Shown: piece after piece, positions 34,904-42,938 of the stretch
Position numbering within the stretch: position 1 is the stretch's first letter
How the letters are laid out: every line of letters starts with the position of its first letter
Assembly: GCF_933509905.1 (NCBI RefSeq)
Contig: NZ_OW150024.1
Span: forward strand, 2,158,001-2,222,000
Reading direction: 5' to 3'
DNA: 64,000 nt
Source: Trichlorobacter ammonificans
GTDB taxonomy: Bacteria > Desulfobacterota > Desulfuromonadia > Geobacterales > Pseudopelobacteraceae
Program-made: the position numbers and the translations under genes
The notes under the pieces: generated by a model
What the model saw: the letters and a program-made list of their open reading frames with translations, nothing else
The model's database searches: none
Told to the model about the DNA's origin: nothing

Positions 34904-36142
34904 ATGCACCCTTCCGACGAGAAATACCTGATCGGCCGCCAGCCGATTCTGAACCGCGACCAGCAGATCTGCGCCTTTGAACTGCTCTTCCGCTCCGCGG
35001 CTTCCCGGAACGAAGCCAACGTCAGCGACGCCACCCAGGCCAGTGCCAGCGTTATCCTCAACGCCCTTTCCGGATTCGGCATCCAGCAGATTCTGGGAGG
35101 GCACCAGGGGTTCCTCAACCTGGAACTGGACCTGCTGATGAGCGACTCCCTGGAGCTGCTGCCCAAAGAGCTGATGGTGCTGGAACTGCTGGAAACTCTG
35201 GCGGTGACCCCGGAGCTGGTGGAGCGCTGCCGGGAACTGAAGGAGGCCGGCTTCGTGCTGGCCCTGGACGATCACCAGTTCTCGCCGGTGTACGAAGAGC
35301 TGTACCACCTGGTGGACATCGTCAAGGTGGACCTGCTGGCCACGCCGGTGGAAACCCTGGAACCGGTGATCGAACAGTACCGTCCCTACCCCTTCAAGCT
35401 GCTGGCCGAAAAGGTGGAAACCCGGCAGGAGTTCCTGCAGTGTCTCGACCTGGGGTTCGACTACTTCCAGGGGTACTACTTCGCCAAGCCCTTGGTGATC
35501 GAAAAGAAGAAGATCGACGAGGGGGGCGCGGCCCTGCTGCGCCTGATGCGCCAACTGGCGGACGATGCCGAGATGGCGGACATCGAGAGGACCTTCCGCA
35601 GCAGTCCCGGCCTCACCTACAAACTGTTGCTGCTGGTCAACTCCGTCTCCTTTGCCGGCCTGCAGAAGATCCAGACCGTGCGCCACGCCATCAGCATGCT
35701 GGGGCGGGCCCAGATGAAGCGCTGGGTGCAGTTGACCCTGTTTGCCACCGGCGATGGTGAAGCCACCGAAAACCCACTGGTGGACATGGCTGCCGTGCGG
35801 GGCAACCTGATGGAGCAGATGGCCCTGGTCTGCCCCGGCCTGCAGGGACACAGTACCGCCGCCGACCAGGCTTTCATGATCGGTATCCTTTCGCTGCTGG
35901 AGTCGCTCTACGACATCTCCACAGAGCAGCTTTCCCGTGAACTGAACCTCTCCGACGAGGTGCTGCGCGGTCTGGTAGCACGGGAAGGAACCTACGGCCT
36001 GCTGCTCGACCTGGCCGAATCGGTGGAGCGGATGGAGTTTTCCCGTGCCACCGCCATTCTGGAGGAGCTGCGGGTTCCCTACTACCTGCTGATGGAAGCC
36101 CAGCTCAAGGCCTACAACTGGCACGGAGCACCGACCACATGA
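34904..36142 (+). CDS. EAL-HDOD (YuxH-type) signalling protein
   Basis: About 412 residues from the ATG at 34904 (MHPSDEKYLIGRQPIL), the usual start of the family; no clear ribosome site is seen, so the start is uncertain. The EAL domain is degenerate (AFELLFR in place of EALLR; ALDDHQF in place of DDFG), so it probably cannot cleave cyclic di-GMP. The C-terminal HDOD domain (about 205-400) includes VNSVSFAGLQKIQTVRHAIS. Such proteins act as signalling adaptors. It overlaps the next gene by 4 bases (ATGA). Confidence 0.85.
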   Translation: MHPSDEKYLIGRQPILNRDQQICAFELLFRSAASRNEANVSDATQASASVILNALSGFGIQQILGGHQGFLNLELDLLMSDSLELLPKELMVLELLETLAVTPELVERCRELKEAGFVLALDDHQFSPVYEELYHLVDIVKVDLLATPVETLEPVIEQYRPYPFKLLAEKVETRQEFLQCLDLGFDYFQGYYFAKPLVIEKKKIDEGGAALLRLMRQLADDAEMADIERTFRSSPGLTYKLLLLVNSVSFAGLQKIQTVRHAISMLGRAQMKRWVQLTLFATGDGEATENPLVDMAAVRGNLMEQMALVCPGLQGHSTAADQAFMIGILSLLESLYDISTEQLSRELNLSDEVLRGLVAREGTYGLLLDLAESVERMEFSRATAILEELRVPYYLLMEAQLKAYNWHGAPTT

Positions 36143-36516
36143 CCGCCACCTTCGCCGTCAGTGATGCGAAAAACCGCTGGCTGCAGGAGCGGATGCGTGA
36201 ACTGGCCGTCCGGGAGGAGGAACTGGAGGAACGTTTCATCCGCTCCTCCGGCCGGGGGGGCCAGCATGTCAACAAAACCTCCACCGCAGTGCAGGTACGG
36301 CACCTGCCCAGCGGCCTTGAAGCCCGCTGCGACCGGGAACGGAGCCAGTCGCTGAACCGCTTCCTGGCCCGCCGCGAACTGCTGGACAAGATCGCCCGCT
36401 CCCGCGGCCTGGCAACCAAGGGCGACGACCGTATCGCCAAACTCCGCAAACAGAAGGCCCGCCGCCAGCGGCGTTCGGCCTCCGCATCACCAGCCACGGA
36501 CCATACCACCTCATGA
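36139..36516 (+). CDS. Release-factor-like protein with GGQ domain
   Basis: 125 residues. The catalytic loop SSGRGGQHVNKTSTAVQV is followed by a basic Lys/Arg-rich tail (KLRKQKARRQRR). It lacks the stop-codon recognition domains of RF1/RF2, so it resembles the ArfB and related stalled-ribosome hydrolases, in which the basic tail enters the empty mRNA channel. It overlaps both neighbours by 4 bases, between the EAL-HDOD gene and mutS2. Confidence 0.85.
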   Translation: MTATFAVSDAKNRWLQERMRELAVREEELEERFIRSSGRGGQHVNKTSTAVQVRHLPSGLEARCDRERSQSLNRFLARRELLDKIARSRGLATKGDDRIAKLRKQKARRQRRSASASPATDHTTS

Positions 36517-38903
36517 TTCCGACCGACACGCTACTTCGTCTTGAATTCGACAAGGTCCTGCAGGCCGTGGCCCGCCACGCCCGCAGCCGGACCACCGCCG
36601 CTGCCGTGGCCGCCATGGCCCCCCTGCGGGACAGCACCGCCATCCGTACCCACTGGGGCCGGATCGAGGAAATCCGGGGGCTGGCCCGCCAGCGGATCAG
36701 CCTCTCCATCGGCCGCTTCGACGATATCCGGCCGCTTTTGGACGAGGTCCGTCCCGACGGCGCCATCCTGGCGCCGTTGTCGCTGCTGCAGTTCATCCCG
36801 GTGCTGGAATCCCTGGCCGCCCTGGCCCGGCAGCTGGCACCCCGCCAGGACATCCCCCTGCTGCGAAGCATCGACCCGCAGCCGGAAGCCATGGACGACA
36901 TCCTGGAACCGCTCAGCGCCACCCTGGACGATGAGGGGAACATCCTGGACAGCGCCTCCCGGGAGCTGGCCGAGATCCGCAGGGCCAAGCGGACCCTGGC
37001 GGCCCGGGTGCGGAGGAAGCTGGAGGAGATCGTGCGCAAGCACGAAACCGCCATCTTCCTGCAGGACGACTTCATCACCATCCGCTCCGGCCGCTGGGTG
37101 ATCCCGGTACGGATGGACTCCAAGGGGATGGTGCCCGGCGTGGTGCACGACGTTTCCTCTTCCGGCGAAACCGCCTTCATGGAGCCGCTGGAGATCATCC
37201 CCTTTGTCAACGAACTGGAAAACCTCACCGCCGAGGAAAAGGCCGAGGAGATCCGCATCCTGCGCCGCCTCTCCGCCTGGATACGGGAGGATGCGGACCG
37301 GATCGCCGCCTGCTTCGGCACCCTGGTGGAACTGGACCGCTTGGACTGCCTGGCGGCCTACGCCGAGCGGTTCGCCATGGCGGTGCCGGAACTGTCCGAT
37401 GACGGTCGCCTTCGCCTGCTTTCCGCCCGCCACCCCCTGCTGCTGTCCCTCAGGGCCGACCAACCCGACGCCCCGCCGGTGGTCCCGCTGGAGATCGAAC
37501 TGACCACCGGAACGGAGACACCGGAACGGGAAACGTCGCAGGTTATTGTGATCAGCGGCCCCAACGCCGGCGGCAAGACCATTGCCCTAAAGACCGTGGG
37601 GCTCATCACTCTCATGGCACTGTCCGGCATGGCGATCCCCGCCTCCCCCTCCTCCACGGTGCCGCTCCTGGACCATCTGCTGGTGGACATGGGGGACGAA
37701 CAGTCCATCGAACAGAGCCTCTCCACCTTCTCGGCCCATGCCGCCGCCATGGCCCGCATCCTGGGACAGGCCGACCAACGCAGCCTGGTGCTGCTGGACG
37801 AACTGGGCACCGGCACCGAGCCGCTGCAGGGGGCGGCCATCGGCTGCGCCGTGCTGAACGAACTGCGCAGGCGGGGCGCCCTGGTGATCGCCACCACCCA
37901 CTTGACCGAGATCGTCGGCTTTGTGCAGCGCACCCCGGCCATGCGCAACGCCGGCATGGAGTTCGACAGCAGCACCTGGACCCCCCGCTACCGCCTGGTG
38001 ATGGGGGAGCCGGGCCAGTCCCACGCCCTGGAGACCGCCCGTCGCTACGGCCTGCCGGAACCGGTGCTGGCCTTTGCCCGTGAACTGCTGGGGGATAGCG
38101 GTACCGCCTTTGCCGGGGTCATCGACGAACTGCGGGTCAAACGGGACCACCTGGCAACGGAACTGGCCGGGCTGCAGGCGGAACGCGCCCGGCTGGCAAC
38201 GCGGGAGCGGGAACTGGAGCAGCAGCGCGGAGAACTTGAGGAGCTGCGCCGCACCGTGATTGAACAGGGACGCGACGAGGCCCGCGCCGTGGTCACCGCC
38301 ACCCGGCGGGAACTGAACGCCCTGCTGGACGACCTGCGCAAGGAGCGGCGCAAGGAAACCGCCGACAAGCTGCGCAACCGCGCCGCCCAGCTGGAGGCGG
38401 CCTTTGCCCCCTCCGGACAGGCCCCGCCCTCCGGCGACAGCCTGAAACCCGGGGACCGGGTCCATGTCCGCTCCCTGGGGCGGGATGCCCAGGTGGTCAG
38501 CGTGGACAGCGGCCGGAACAAGGTGCGGGTGCGGGCCGGCAGCATTGAACTGGAGGTGCCGCTCCATGGCCTGATGCAGCCCGCCGCCCCGGCTCCGTCG
38601 GCACGGGAGCGGAAAGCGCCGCGCTTCAAAGCAGCAGCCTGGACCGCGGAAGAAACCCCGTCCGCTGCGGAACTGAACCTGATCGGCAAGCGGGTGGACG
38701 ACGCCCTGACTGAGCTGGAAGGGTTCATCGACCAGGCGGTGCTGGCGGGACAGCGGCAGGTGCGGATCGTCCACGGCATGGGGAGCGGCGCGCTGCAGCG
38801 GGCGGTGCGGGAGTTCTTGGGCCGGCATCCCCAGGTGGCCTCCTTCCGGGCCGGCGAACCCCATGAAGGCCGGGACGGCGCCACCGTGGCGGAACTGGAG
38901 TAG
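36513..38903 (+). CDS. mutS2: MutS2 family ATPase/nuclease
   Basis: 796 residues. It lacks the mismatch-recognition domain of MutS1 and has a core and clamp region, an ATPase with Walker A (ISGPNAGGKTIALKT) and Walker B (LVLLDELGTGTEP), a long coiled coil (about 510-610), a linker, and a C-terminal Smr domain (RQVRIVHGMGSGALQRAVRE). The usual LDLRG lead-in of Smr is altered to LNLIGKR. MutS2 limits homologous recombination and, in some bacteria, acts on collided ribosomes, which would fit its coupling to the release-factor-like gene. Confidence 0.95.
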   Translation: MIPTDTLLRLEFDKVLQAVARHARSRTTAAAVAAMAPLRDSTAIRTHWGRIEEIRGLARQRISLSIGRFDDIRPLLDEVRPDGAILAPLSLLQFIPVLESLAALARQLAPRQDIPLLRSIDPQPEAMDDILEPLSATLDDEGNILDSASRELAEIRRAKRTLAARVRRKLEEIVRKHETAIFLQDDFITIRSGRWVIPVRMDSKGMVPGVVHDVSSSGETAFMEPLEIIPFVNELENLTAEEKAEEIRILRRLSAWIREDADRIAACFGTLVELDRLDCLAAYAERFAMAVPELSDDGRLRLLSARHPLLLSLRADQPDAPPVVPLEIELTTGTETPERETSQVIVISGPNAGGKTIALKTVGLITLMALSGMAIPASPSSTVPLLDHLLVDMGDEQSIEQSLSTFSAHAAAMARILGQADQRSLVLLDELGTGTEPLQGAAIGCAVLNELRRRGALVIATTHLTEIVGFVQRTPAMRNAGMEFDSSTWTPRYRLVMGEPGQSHALETARRYGLPEPVLAFARELLGDSGTAFAGVIDELRVKRDHLATELAGLQAERARLATRERELEQQRGELEELRRTVIEQGRDEARAVVTATRRELNALLDDLRKERRKETADKLRNRAAQLEAAFAPSGQAPPSGDSLKPGDRVHVRSLGRDAQVVSVDSGRNKVRVRAGSIELEVPLHGLMQPAAPAPSARERKAPRFKAAAWTAEETPSAAELNLIGKRVDDALTELEGFIDQAVLAGQRQVRIVHGMGSGALQRAVREFLGRHPQVASFRAGEPHEGRDGATVAELE

Positions 38904-38906
38904 CCC

Positions 38907-39218
38907 ATGGACGGCTTCATCATCGAGGTGTCGGAAGCTGAGATCAAGCGGGAGCGGGAAAAGTCCCGGGAATTGCGTAAAAGCCGCTGGTGGCAGAACC
39001 GGCTGGCCCAGGGGCGCTGCCACTGGTGCAACGGCAGTTTCCCCCCGGAAGAGCTGACCATGGATCATATCGTGCCGGTCACCCGGGGGGGCAAGGCCAG
39101 CCGCAACAACGTGGTGCCCAGTTGCAAGGAGTGCAACAGCCGCAAGAAATACCTGCTGCCGATGGAATGGGACGACTACCTGGAACAGGCCCGGCAGGGG
39201 CAGAAGGACGAATCATGA
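38907..39218 (+). CDS. Small HNH endonuclease
   Basis: 103 residues. The zinc-finger-like HNH fold is visible as CHWC...DHIVPVTRGGKASRNNVVPSC...CNSRK, with two Cys pairs binding metal and His in DHIVP as the general base. It begins 3 bases after mutS2 and overlaps the HAD gene by 4 bases, so it is part of the operon and not an isolated mobile nuclease. Its substrate is unknown; a DNA repair role with MutS2 is only suggested. Confidence 0.87.
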   Translation: MDGFIIEVSEAEIKREREKSRELRKSRWWQNRLAQGRCHWCNGSFPPEELTMDHIVPVTRGGKASRNNVVPSCKECNSRKKYLLPMEWDDYLEQARQGQKDES

Positions 39219-39841
39219 CGGCACGCTACAAGGCGGTCATCTACGACTGCGACGGGGTCATCCTGGACTCCATCGAATCCAACTATCTCTTCTACAACCG
39301 GATCATGGAGCGGCTGGGCCGGCCGGAGATCGACCGTTCCTGCGCCGTTTCGGAACGGGTGCTGCACACCTACTCCTACCTGGATGTTATCGAGCACTTC
39401 TTCGGCAACGACCCGCAGAAGGAGGAAGCCCTGGCCATCGGCAAGACCATCCGCTACCGTGAACTGATGCCTCACATGAAGCGCGAGGAGGAGCTGGTGG
39501 AAACCCTGACGGCCCTCAAGGGACGCGTGGAACTGGCCATCTGCACCAACCGCGCCGCCTCCATGGAGATGATCATCGAGGACTTCGGCCTCACCGGCTT
39601 CTTCGGCTGCGTCATGACCGCCGGCCATGTGCAGAACCCCAAGCCCCATCCGGAGCCGCTGCTGAAGGTGCTGGAGCACTACGCCATTGCCCCCCGTGAA
39701 GCCCTTTTCGTGGGGGACAGCGACGTGGACCGCCGGGCCGCCGAGGCAGCCGGTATCCCGTTCATCGCCTACAAATCCGACCTGCCGGCCCTGGCCCGCA
39801 TCCAGCGCCACAGCCAGCTGTTGCCCCACGTTTTCGGCTGA
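39215..39841 (+). CDS. HAD-family phosphatase (phosphoglycolate phosphatase-like)
   Basis: 208 residues. Motif I YDCDGVILDS carries the nucleophile Asp, motif II is ICTNR, and motifs III and IV are KPHPEPLLK and FVGDSDVDRRAA. The small helical cap places it near phosphoglycolate phosphatase and related enzymes. If it is a phosphoglycolate phosphatase it would clear 2-phosphoglycolate from DNA repair, which would suit its repair-gene neighbours, but the substrate cannot be read from the sequence. Confidence 0.87.
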   Translation: MTARYKAVIYDCDGVILDSIESNYLFYNRIMERLGRPEIDRSCAVSERVLHTYSYLDVIEHFFGNDPQKEEALAIGKTIRYRELMPHMKREEELVETLTALKGRVELAICTNRAASMEMIIEDFGLTGFFGCVMTAGHVQNPKPHPEPLLKVLEHYAIAPREALFVGDSDVDRRAAEAAGIPFIAYKSDLPALARIQRHSQLLPHVFG

Positions 39842-39886
39842 CGCTCCAGCAGGAGCACCCATCAACGGGAAGAAAGGAGATTCACC

Positions 39887-40480
39887 ATGAAACGACTGAT
39901 CGCATCCCTCGCCACTGTCGCCGTCCTCTCGCTCCCCACCCTCTCCCAGGCCGCAACCTGGACCATTGATCAGGAACACTCCAGCATCGCCTTCAAAGTG
40001 CGCCACCTGATGGTAGCCAACGTCAAGGGACTTTTCGAGAAATTCAAAGGAACCGTGGTGATCGACGAAAACGACATCACCAGATCCAAGGTGGAGGTCA
40101 GCATCGACACTGCCTCCATCAACACCAACGTGGCCAAGCGGGACGAGCACCTGCGCAGCCCCGACTTCTTCGACGTAGCCAAATACCCGGCCATGACCTT
40201 TGTGTCCACAAAGGTGGTCAAGGCCGGCACCGGCAAGCTGAAAGTGACCGGCGACCTGACCCTGCACGGTGTCACCAGGGAAGTGGTGCTTGATGTGGAA
40301 GGACCGTCCAAGGAAAGCAAGGACCCCTGGGGCAACCTGCGCAGCGGCGCCACCGCCAGTGCCAAGGTCAACCGCAAGGACTTCGGCCTGAACTGGAACA
40401 AGGCCCTGGAGACCGGCGGGGTTGTGGTGGGGGATGAGGTGACCATCACCCTGGAGGTGGAGCTGATCAAGGCCAAGTAG
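39887..40480 (+). CDS. YceI-like periplasmic lipocalin-fold protein
   Basis: 197 residues. A Sec signal (to about SQA at 22) precedes the YceI pattern: WTIDQEHSSIAFKVRHLMV, VSIDTASINTNVAKRDEHL, SPDFFDVAKYPAMTF, and GDLTLHGVTREV. The fold binds isoprenoid-like lipids. AAAGGAG lies upstream. It has its own ribosome site and a strong terminator, so it is probably the last gene of this stretch. Confidence 0.9.
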   Translation: MKRLIASLATVAVLSLPTLSQAATWTIDQEHSSIAFKVRHLMVANVKGLFEKFKGTVVIDENDITRSKVEVSIDTASINTNVAKRDEHLRSPDFFDVAKYPAMTFVSTKVVKAGTGKLKVTGDLTLHGVTREVVLDVEGPSKESKDPWGNLRSGATASAKVNRKDFGLNWNKALETGGVVVGDEVTITLEVELIKAK

Positions 40481-40502
40481 TGTTGCTATTCATCCTGAAC
40501 GG

Positions 40503-40544
40503 AACACGGGGTCTGCCGAATACGGCAGGCCCCGTGTTGGTTTC
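40503..40544 (+). terminator. Intrinsic terminator after the YceI gene
   Basis: AACACGGGG-T-CTGCCG pairs with CGGCAG-G-CCCCGTGTT (16 bp with one wobble pair) across an AATA loop, followed by GGTTTC. Confidence 0.75.
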
Positions 40545-40561
40545 ACCCGTACACTTTTCAT

Positions 40562-40580
40562 TGTTACCAAATTGGTAACA
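40562..40580. promoter_or_regulatory. Palindromic operator of the HigBA-like pair
   Basis: TGTTACCAA-A-TTGGTAACA is a 9+9 inverted repeat ending 18 bases before the toxin start, the place where a toxin-antitoxin complex normally binds to repress its own promoter. The inner arms resemble the GTTACC...GGTAAC sites near nap, but the spacer is 5 and not 4 bases. Confidence 0.6.
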
Positions 40581-40598
40581 TGCTACAGTACCTGTCTG

Positions 40599-40892
40599 AT
40601 GCGTATCATTGCCCTGAAAACATTACGCGACTTCTGGGAGCATCATCCCTCTGCCCGCCAGCCATTGCAGGCATGGTATGAAGATGCCCGGAACGCCCGA
40701 TGGGACTCACCGGCGTCCATCAAAGCCGTCTATCGTAACGCGAGCATTGTCGGCAACAATCGAGTCGTGTTTAACATCAAGGGAAACGCGTACCGCCTCA
40801 TTGTAGCGATCAACTACCGCTTTGGCATCGTCTACATACGCTTTGTCGGCTCCCACGCCGACTATGATACCGTGGATGCCGCCACGGTGTGA
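40599..40892 (+). CDS. higB: HigB-type mRNA interferase toxin
   Basis: 97 residues from the ATG at 40599. MRIIALKTLRDFWEHHPSA, KAVYRNASIVGNNRVVFNI and the C-terminal YIRFVGSHADYDTVDA are the blocks of the HigB family close to the RelE fold. It would cleave ribosome-bound mRNA when freed from the antitoxin. It precedes the antitoxin, the usual HigBA order. Confidence 0.85.
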   Translation: MRIIALKTLRDFWEHHPSARQPLQAWYEDARNARWDSPASIKAVYRNASIVGNNRVVFNIKGNAYRLIVAINYRFGIVYIRFVGSHADYDTVDAATV

Positions 40893-40906
40893 CACGGAGA
40901 ACCACC

Positions 40907-41275
40907 ATGGACATTCGACCGATCAAGACCGATGAAGACTACCGTGCAGCACTGGCAGAGATTGAGCAGTTGTTTGATGCACAGCCGGACACTCCGGAAG
41001 GAGACCGGCTGGATGTACTTGCCACGCTGGTCGAAGCCTATGAGCAGCGCCTTTTCGCCATCCCGGCTCCTGATCCGGTGGAAGCCATCCGCTATCATAT
41101 GGAAAGCCGGGGGCTTTCCCGCCAGGATCTCGAAGCCGCCCTGGGCAGCCGGGCGCGGGTCTCGGAAATCCTGAATCATAAGCGTCCGCTTTCCCTCACC
41201 ATGATTCGCAATCTGCACAACCGCTTCGGTATTCCGGCAGAGTCGCTGATTCAACCCTGCAGGCTGGCCGCCTGA
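40907..41275 (+). CDS. higA: HigA-type antitoxin with XRE helix-turn-helix
   Basis: 122 residues from the ATG at 40907, 6 bases after GGAGA; a GTG at 40889 overlapping the toxin stop would add six residues. The N-terminal half (IRPIKTDEDYRAALAEIEQL) is the antitoxin signature seen with this HigB group, and the HTH lies in SRQDLEAALGSRARVSEIL. It should neutralise the toxin and bind the palindrome at 40562-40580. Confidence 0.87.
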   Translation: MDIRPIKTDEDYRAALAEIEQLFDAQPDTPEGDRLDVLATLVEAYEQRLFAIPAPDPVEAIRYHMESRGLSRQDLEAALGSRARVSEILNHKRPLSLTMIRNLHNRFGIPAESLIQPCRLAA

Positions 41276-41397
41276 TGCGCCGGTTTGCCGCCAGCATCAC
41301 AGATGACCGTGGAAAGTCATGGGAGCTTACCTTGAAAAGCTCGGGGATCTCGGCGCGAGGGTAATGGGGGCGAGATAGCCTTGATAGAGGAAAAGCC

Positions 41398-41508
41398 ATG
41401 AAATTCTTCTTCCGCAGCAAAGACGACACCCTATCCCGGCGGCAGCAGCGGGAGCACAACATCTCGCTGACCGGCCGGGACTACGACTGCCTGCTTGTAC
41501 AGAGATAG
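41398..41508 (+). pseudogene. 5' remnant of a gene cut by the IS element
   Basis: A frame with GAGG about 8 bases upstream encodes 36 residues (MKFFFRSKDDTLSRRQQREH...) and meets a TAG made at the first base of the IS end. The original protein is not recognisable. The 120 bases between higA and this start hold nothing clear. Confidence 0.4.
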
Positions 41509-41523
41509 TATTCACCTGACAGT
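41508..41523 (+). repeat. Left terminal inverted repeat of the IS
   Basis: GTATTCACCTGACAGT is the exact reverse complement of 42681-42696. The match stops at the next base. Confidence 0.88.
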
Positions 41524-41543
41524 GCCCTTGAATGGGTCGTGAT

Positions 41544-42593
41544 TTACGCTGCCAGTTTGTAGTCCTCAGTATCTGAATCGTCGTTCTTTGGCAAGCCGTC
41601 TATGAAAACCGTGTATGGCGTCCTGCCAAGCATGTTTCTGCCTTGGTGTGGGCGGTCGTAGTTGTAAGTCTTGAGATAGGTGTCCAGATCGGTCTGCATC
41701 TCGTCCAACGACTCGTACCACTTGGTGCGGCCCATTACCCGGAAGTGTTCGTCAAGCAAGGTTCTGTGCAGCCGTTCGACAAAGCCATTGCTCTGCGGAC
41801 GTCTGACCTTGGTGGTGCGGTGCTCGATCTCTTCAAGCTGTAGGAACAGCTCGTAGGGATGATTGTCCGGCCTGCCGCAGAACTCCCTGCCATTATCCGA
41901 GAGGATGGTGCTGATCCGGGCGTCATGTTCTTCAAAGAACGGCAGTACGTCTTCATTAAGCACATGCACAGCAGTGACCGGCAGCTTATTGGTGTAGAGC
42001 TTGCCCCAGGCGTAGCGTGAGTAGCAATCAATGACCGATTGCAGGTAGACTTTGCCGACGCCTTTCAGGGTGCCGACAAAGAAGGTGTCCACTGCTACGA
42101 GATCGCCGGTGTGGCTGGTTTCGATGTGACGCTCCCTGAACTCAGGGCTGAACCGTTCCAAGGCCCTGATCTGCTCATCTGACAGTTCGAATGCCTGTTC
42201 CCGGACGCTCTTTTCAAGTCGCAGCATCCGTTCCTGTTTGGTCAGCAGGTTGTGCCTGCTCCAGACTCCGCGAACGCCTCCTGAGCTAACCTGGGTACCT
42301 TTAAGAGCTAACTCGTTGGCAACACGTAGCGGGCCATGACCGGGATGAGCCAGGCAGTGTTCAAGAATCGCCTGCTCTACAGATTCATCGACTCGGTTAG
42401 GATGCGGGCCTCTGGCTCCGGGCATCCGATCAACCAGACCGGCTGAACCGTAGGTCTGATAGTTTCGACGGATTTCATAGAACTGCTGCCGCGAATAACC
42501 CATGAGCTTGCAGGCTTTGCTGACATTCGAAAGATCGGCGGCCAACTCTAGCAAACTGAGCTTTCTTCGTGATACTTTCTCGGCGGTGGTCAT
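41544..42593 (-). CDS. IS481-family transposase
   Basis: 349 residues from the ATG at 42593 (GGAGAAC upstream). N-terminal HTH (NVSKACKLMGYSRQQFYEIR), then an rve integrase core with the DDE residues in VAVDTFF, ILSDNGREF and NGFVERLHRTLLDEHF, giving the usual D-D-35-E spacing. It appears intact and so may be active. Confidence 0.93.
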   Translation of the reverse strand: MTTAEKVSRRKLSLLELAADLSNVSKACKLMGYSRQQFYEIRRNYQTYGSAGLVDRMPGARGPHPNRVDESVEQAILEHCLAHPGHGPLRVANELALKGTQVSSGGVRGVWSRHNLLTKQERMLRLEKSVREQAFELSDEQIRALERFSPEFRERHIETSHTGDLVAVDTFFVGTLKGVGKVYLQSVIDCYSRYAWGKLYTNKLPVTAVHVLNEDVLPFFEEHDARISTILSDNGREFCGRPDNHPYELFLQLEEIEHRTTKVRRPQSNGFVERLHRTLLDEHFRVMGRTKWYESLDEMQTDLDTYLKTYNYDRPHQGRNMLGRTPYTVFIDGLPKNDDSDTEDYKLAA

Positions 42594-42680
42594 ACTGTTC
42601 TCCTTGATGGAAAGATTTAGTCTGAGCAACTTCATCTTTTACCATTCAAGGGCAGTATGGCCACCAACTGAAAATGGCCA

Positions 42681-42696
42681 ACTGTCAGGTGAATAC
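42681..42696 (-). repeat. Right terminal inverted repeat of the IS
   Basis: ACTGTCAGGTGAATAC mirrors the left end exactly. The transposase start lies about 90 bases inside. Confidence 0.88.
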
Positions 42697-42698
42697 CA

Positions 42699-42884
42699 TC
42701 ACACTACAGTCATTATGCCAAGAATTTCGAGAGCATTGACGGACAATGCCTGCTCCGCGCCGTTGTGAGACACGAATTGATGAAGAATGACTTCCCAAGC
42801 CAGCTTCTTGATCGGCTATGGCACACGACATCTCCTGTTCGATATCAGATAATTTTAGAAGAGGGTTACATTCTGCCTATATGA
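42699..42884 (+). pseudogene. 3' remnant of a gene cut by the IS element
   Basis: A frame without a start runs from the IS border for 61 codons to a TGA at 42882 and reads like a true protein C-terminus (SHYAKNFESIDGQCLLRAVV ... ILEEGYILPI). Its base composition is lower in GC than its neighbours, as expected for acquired DNA. I do not recognise the family. Whether it and the remnant at 41398 come from one gene is unclear because their frames do not join simply. Confidence 0.45.
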
Positions 42885-42938
42885 GGGCAGTCGCATGAGG
42901 GGCTGCAAGGCAATTCCGTGCCCCGTCAGGAGGAGCGC

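Larger units (their letters stand above)
41508..42696 (-). mobile_element. IS481-family insertion sequence, complete
   Basis: 1189 bp bounded by 16-bp perfect inverted repeats GTATTCACCTGACAGT / ACTGTCAGGTGAATAC and holding one intact DDE transposase. No direct repeat of the target is visible in the flanks (AGATA on the left, CATCA on the right), which suggests a deletion or recombination beside the element after insertion. Confidence 0.88.

Noticed and set aside
34721-36124. Minus-strand upstream extension of plsC to 687 residues
   Set aside because: The extension is antisense to the EAL-HDOD gene; the GTG at 34720 has a good ribosome site and gives normal PlsC length.
40562-40580. Third copy of the nap-type operator
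   Set aside because: The arms match, but the spacer is 5 bases and the symmetry extends to 9 bp with a single central base, so it is better explained as the antitoxin's own operator.
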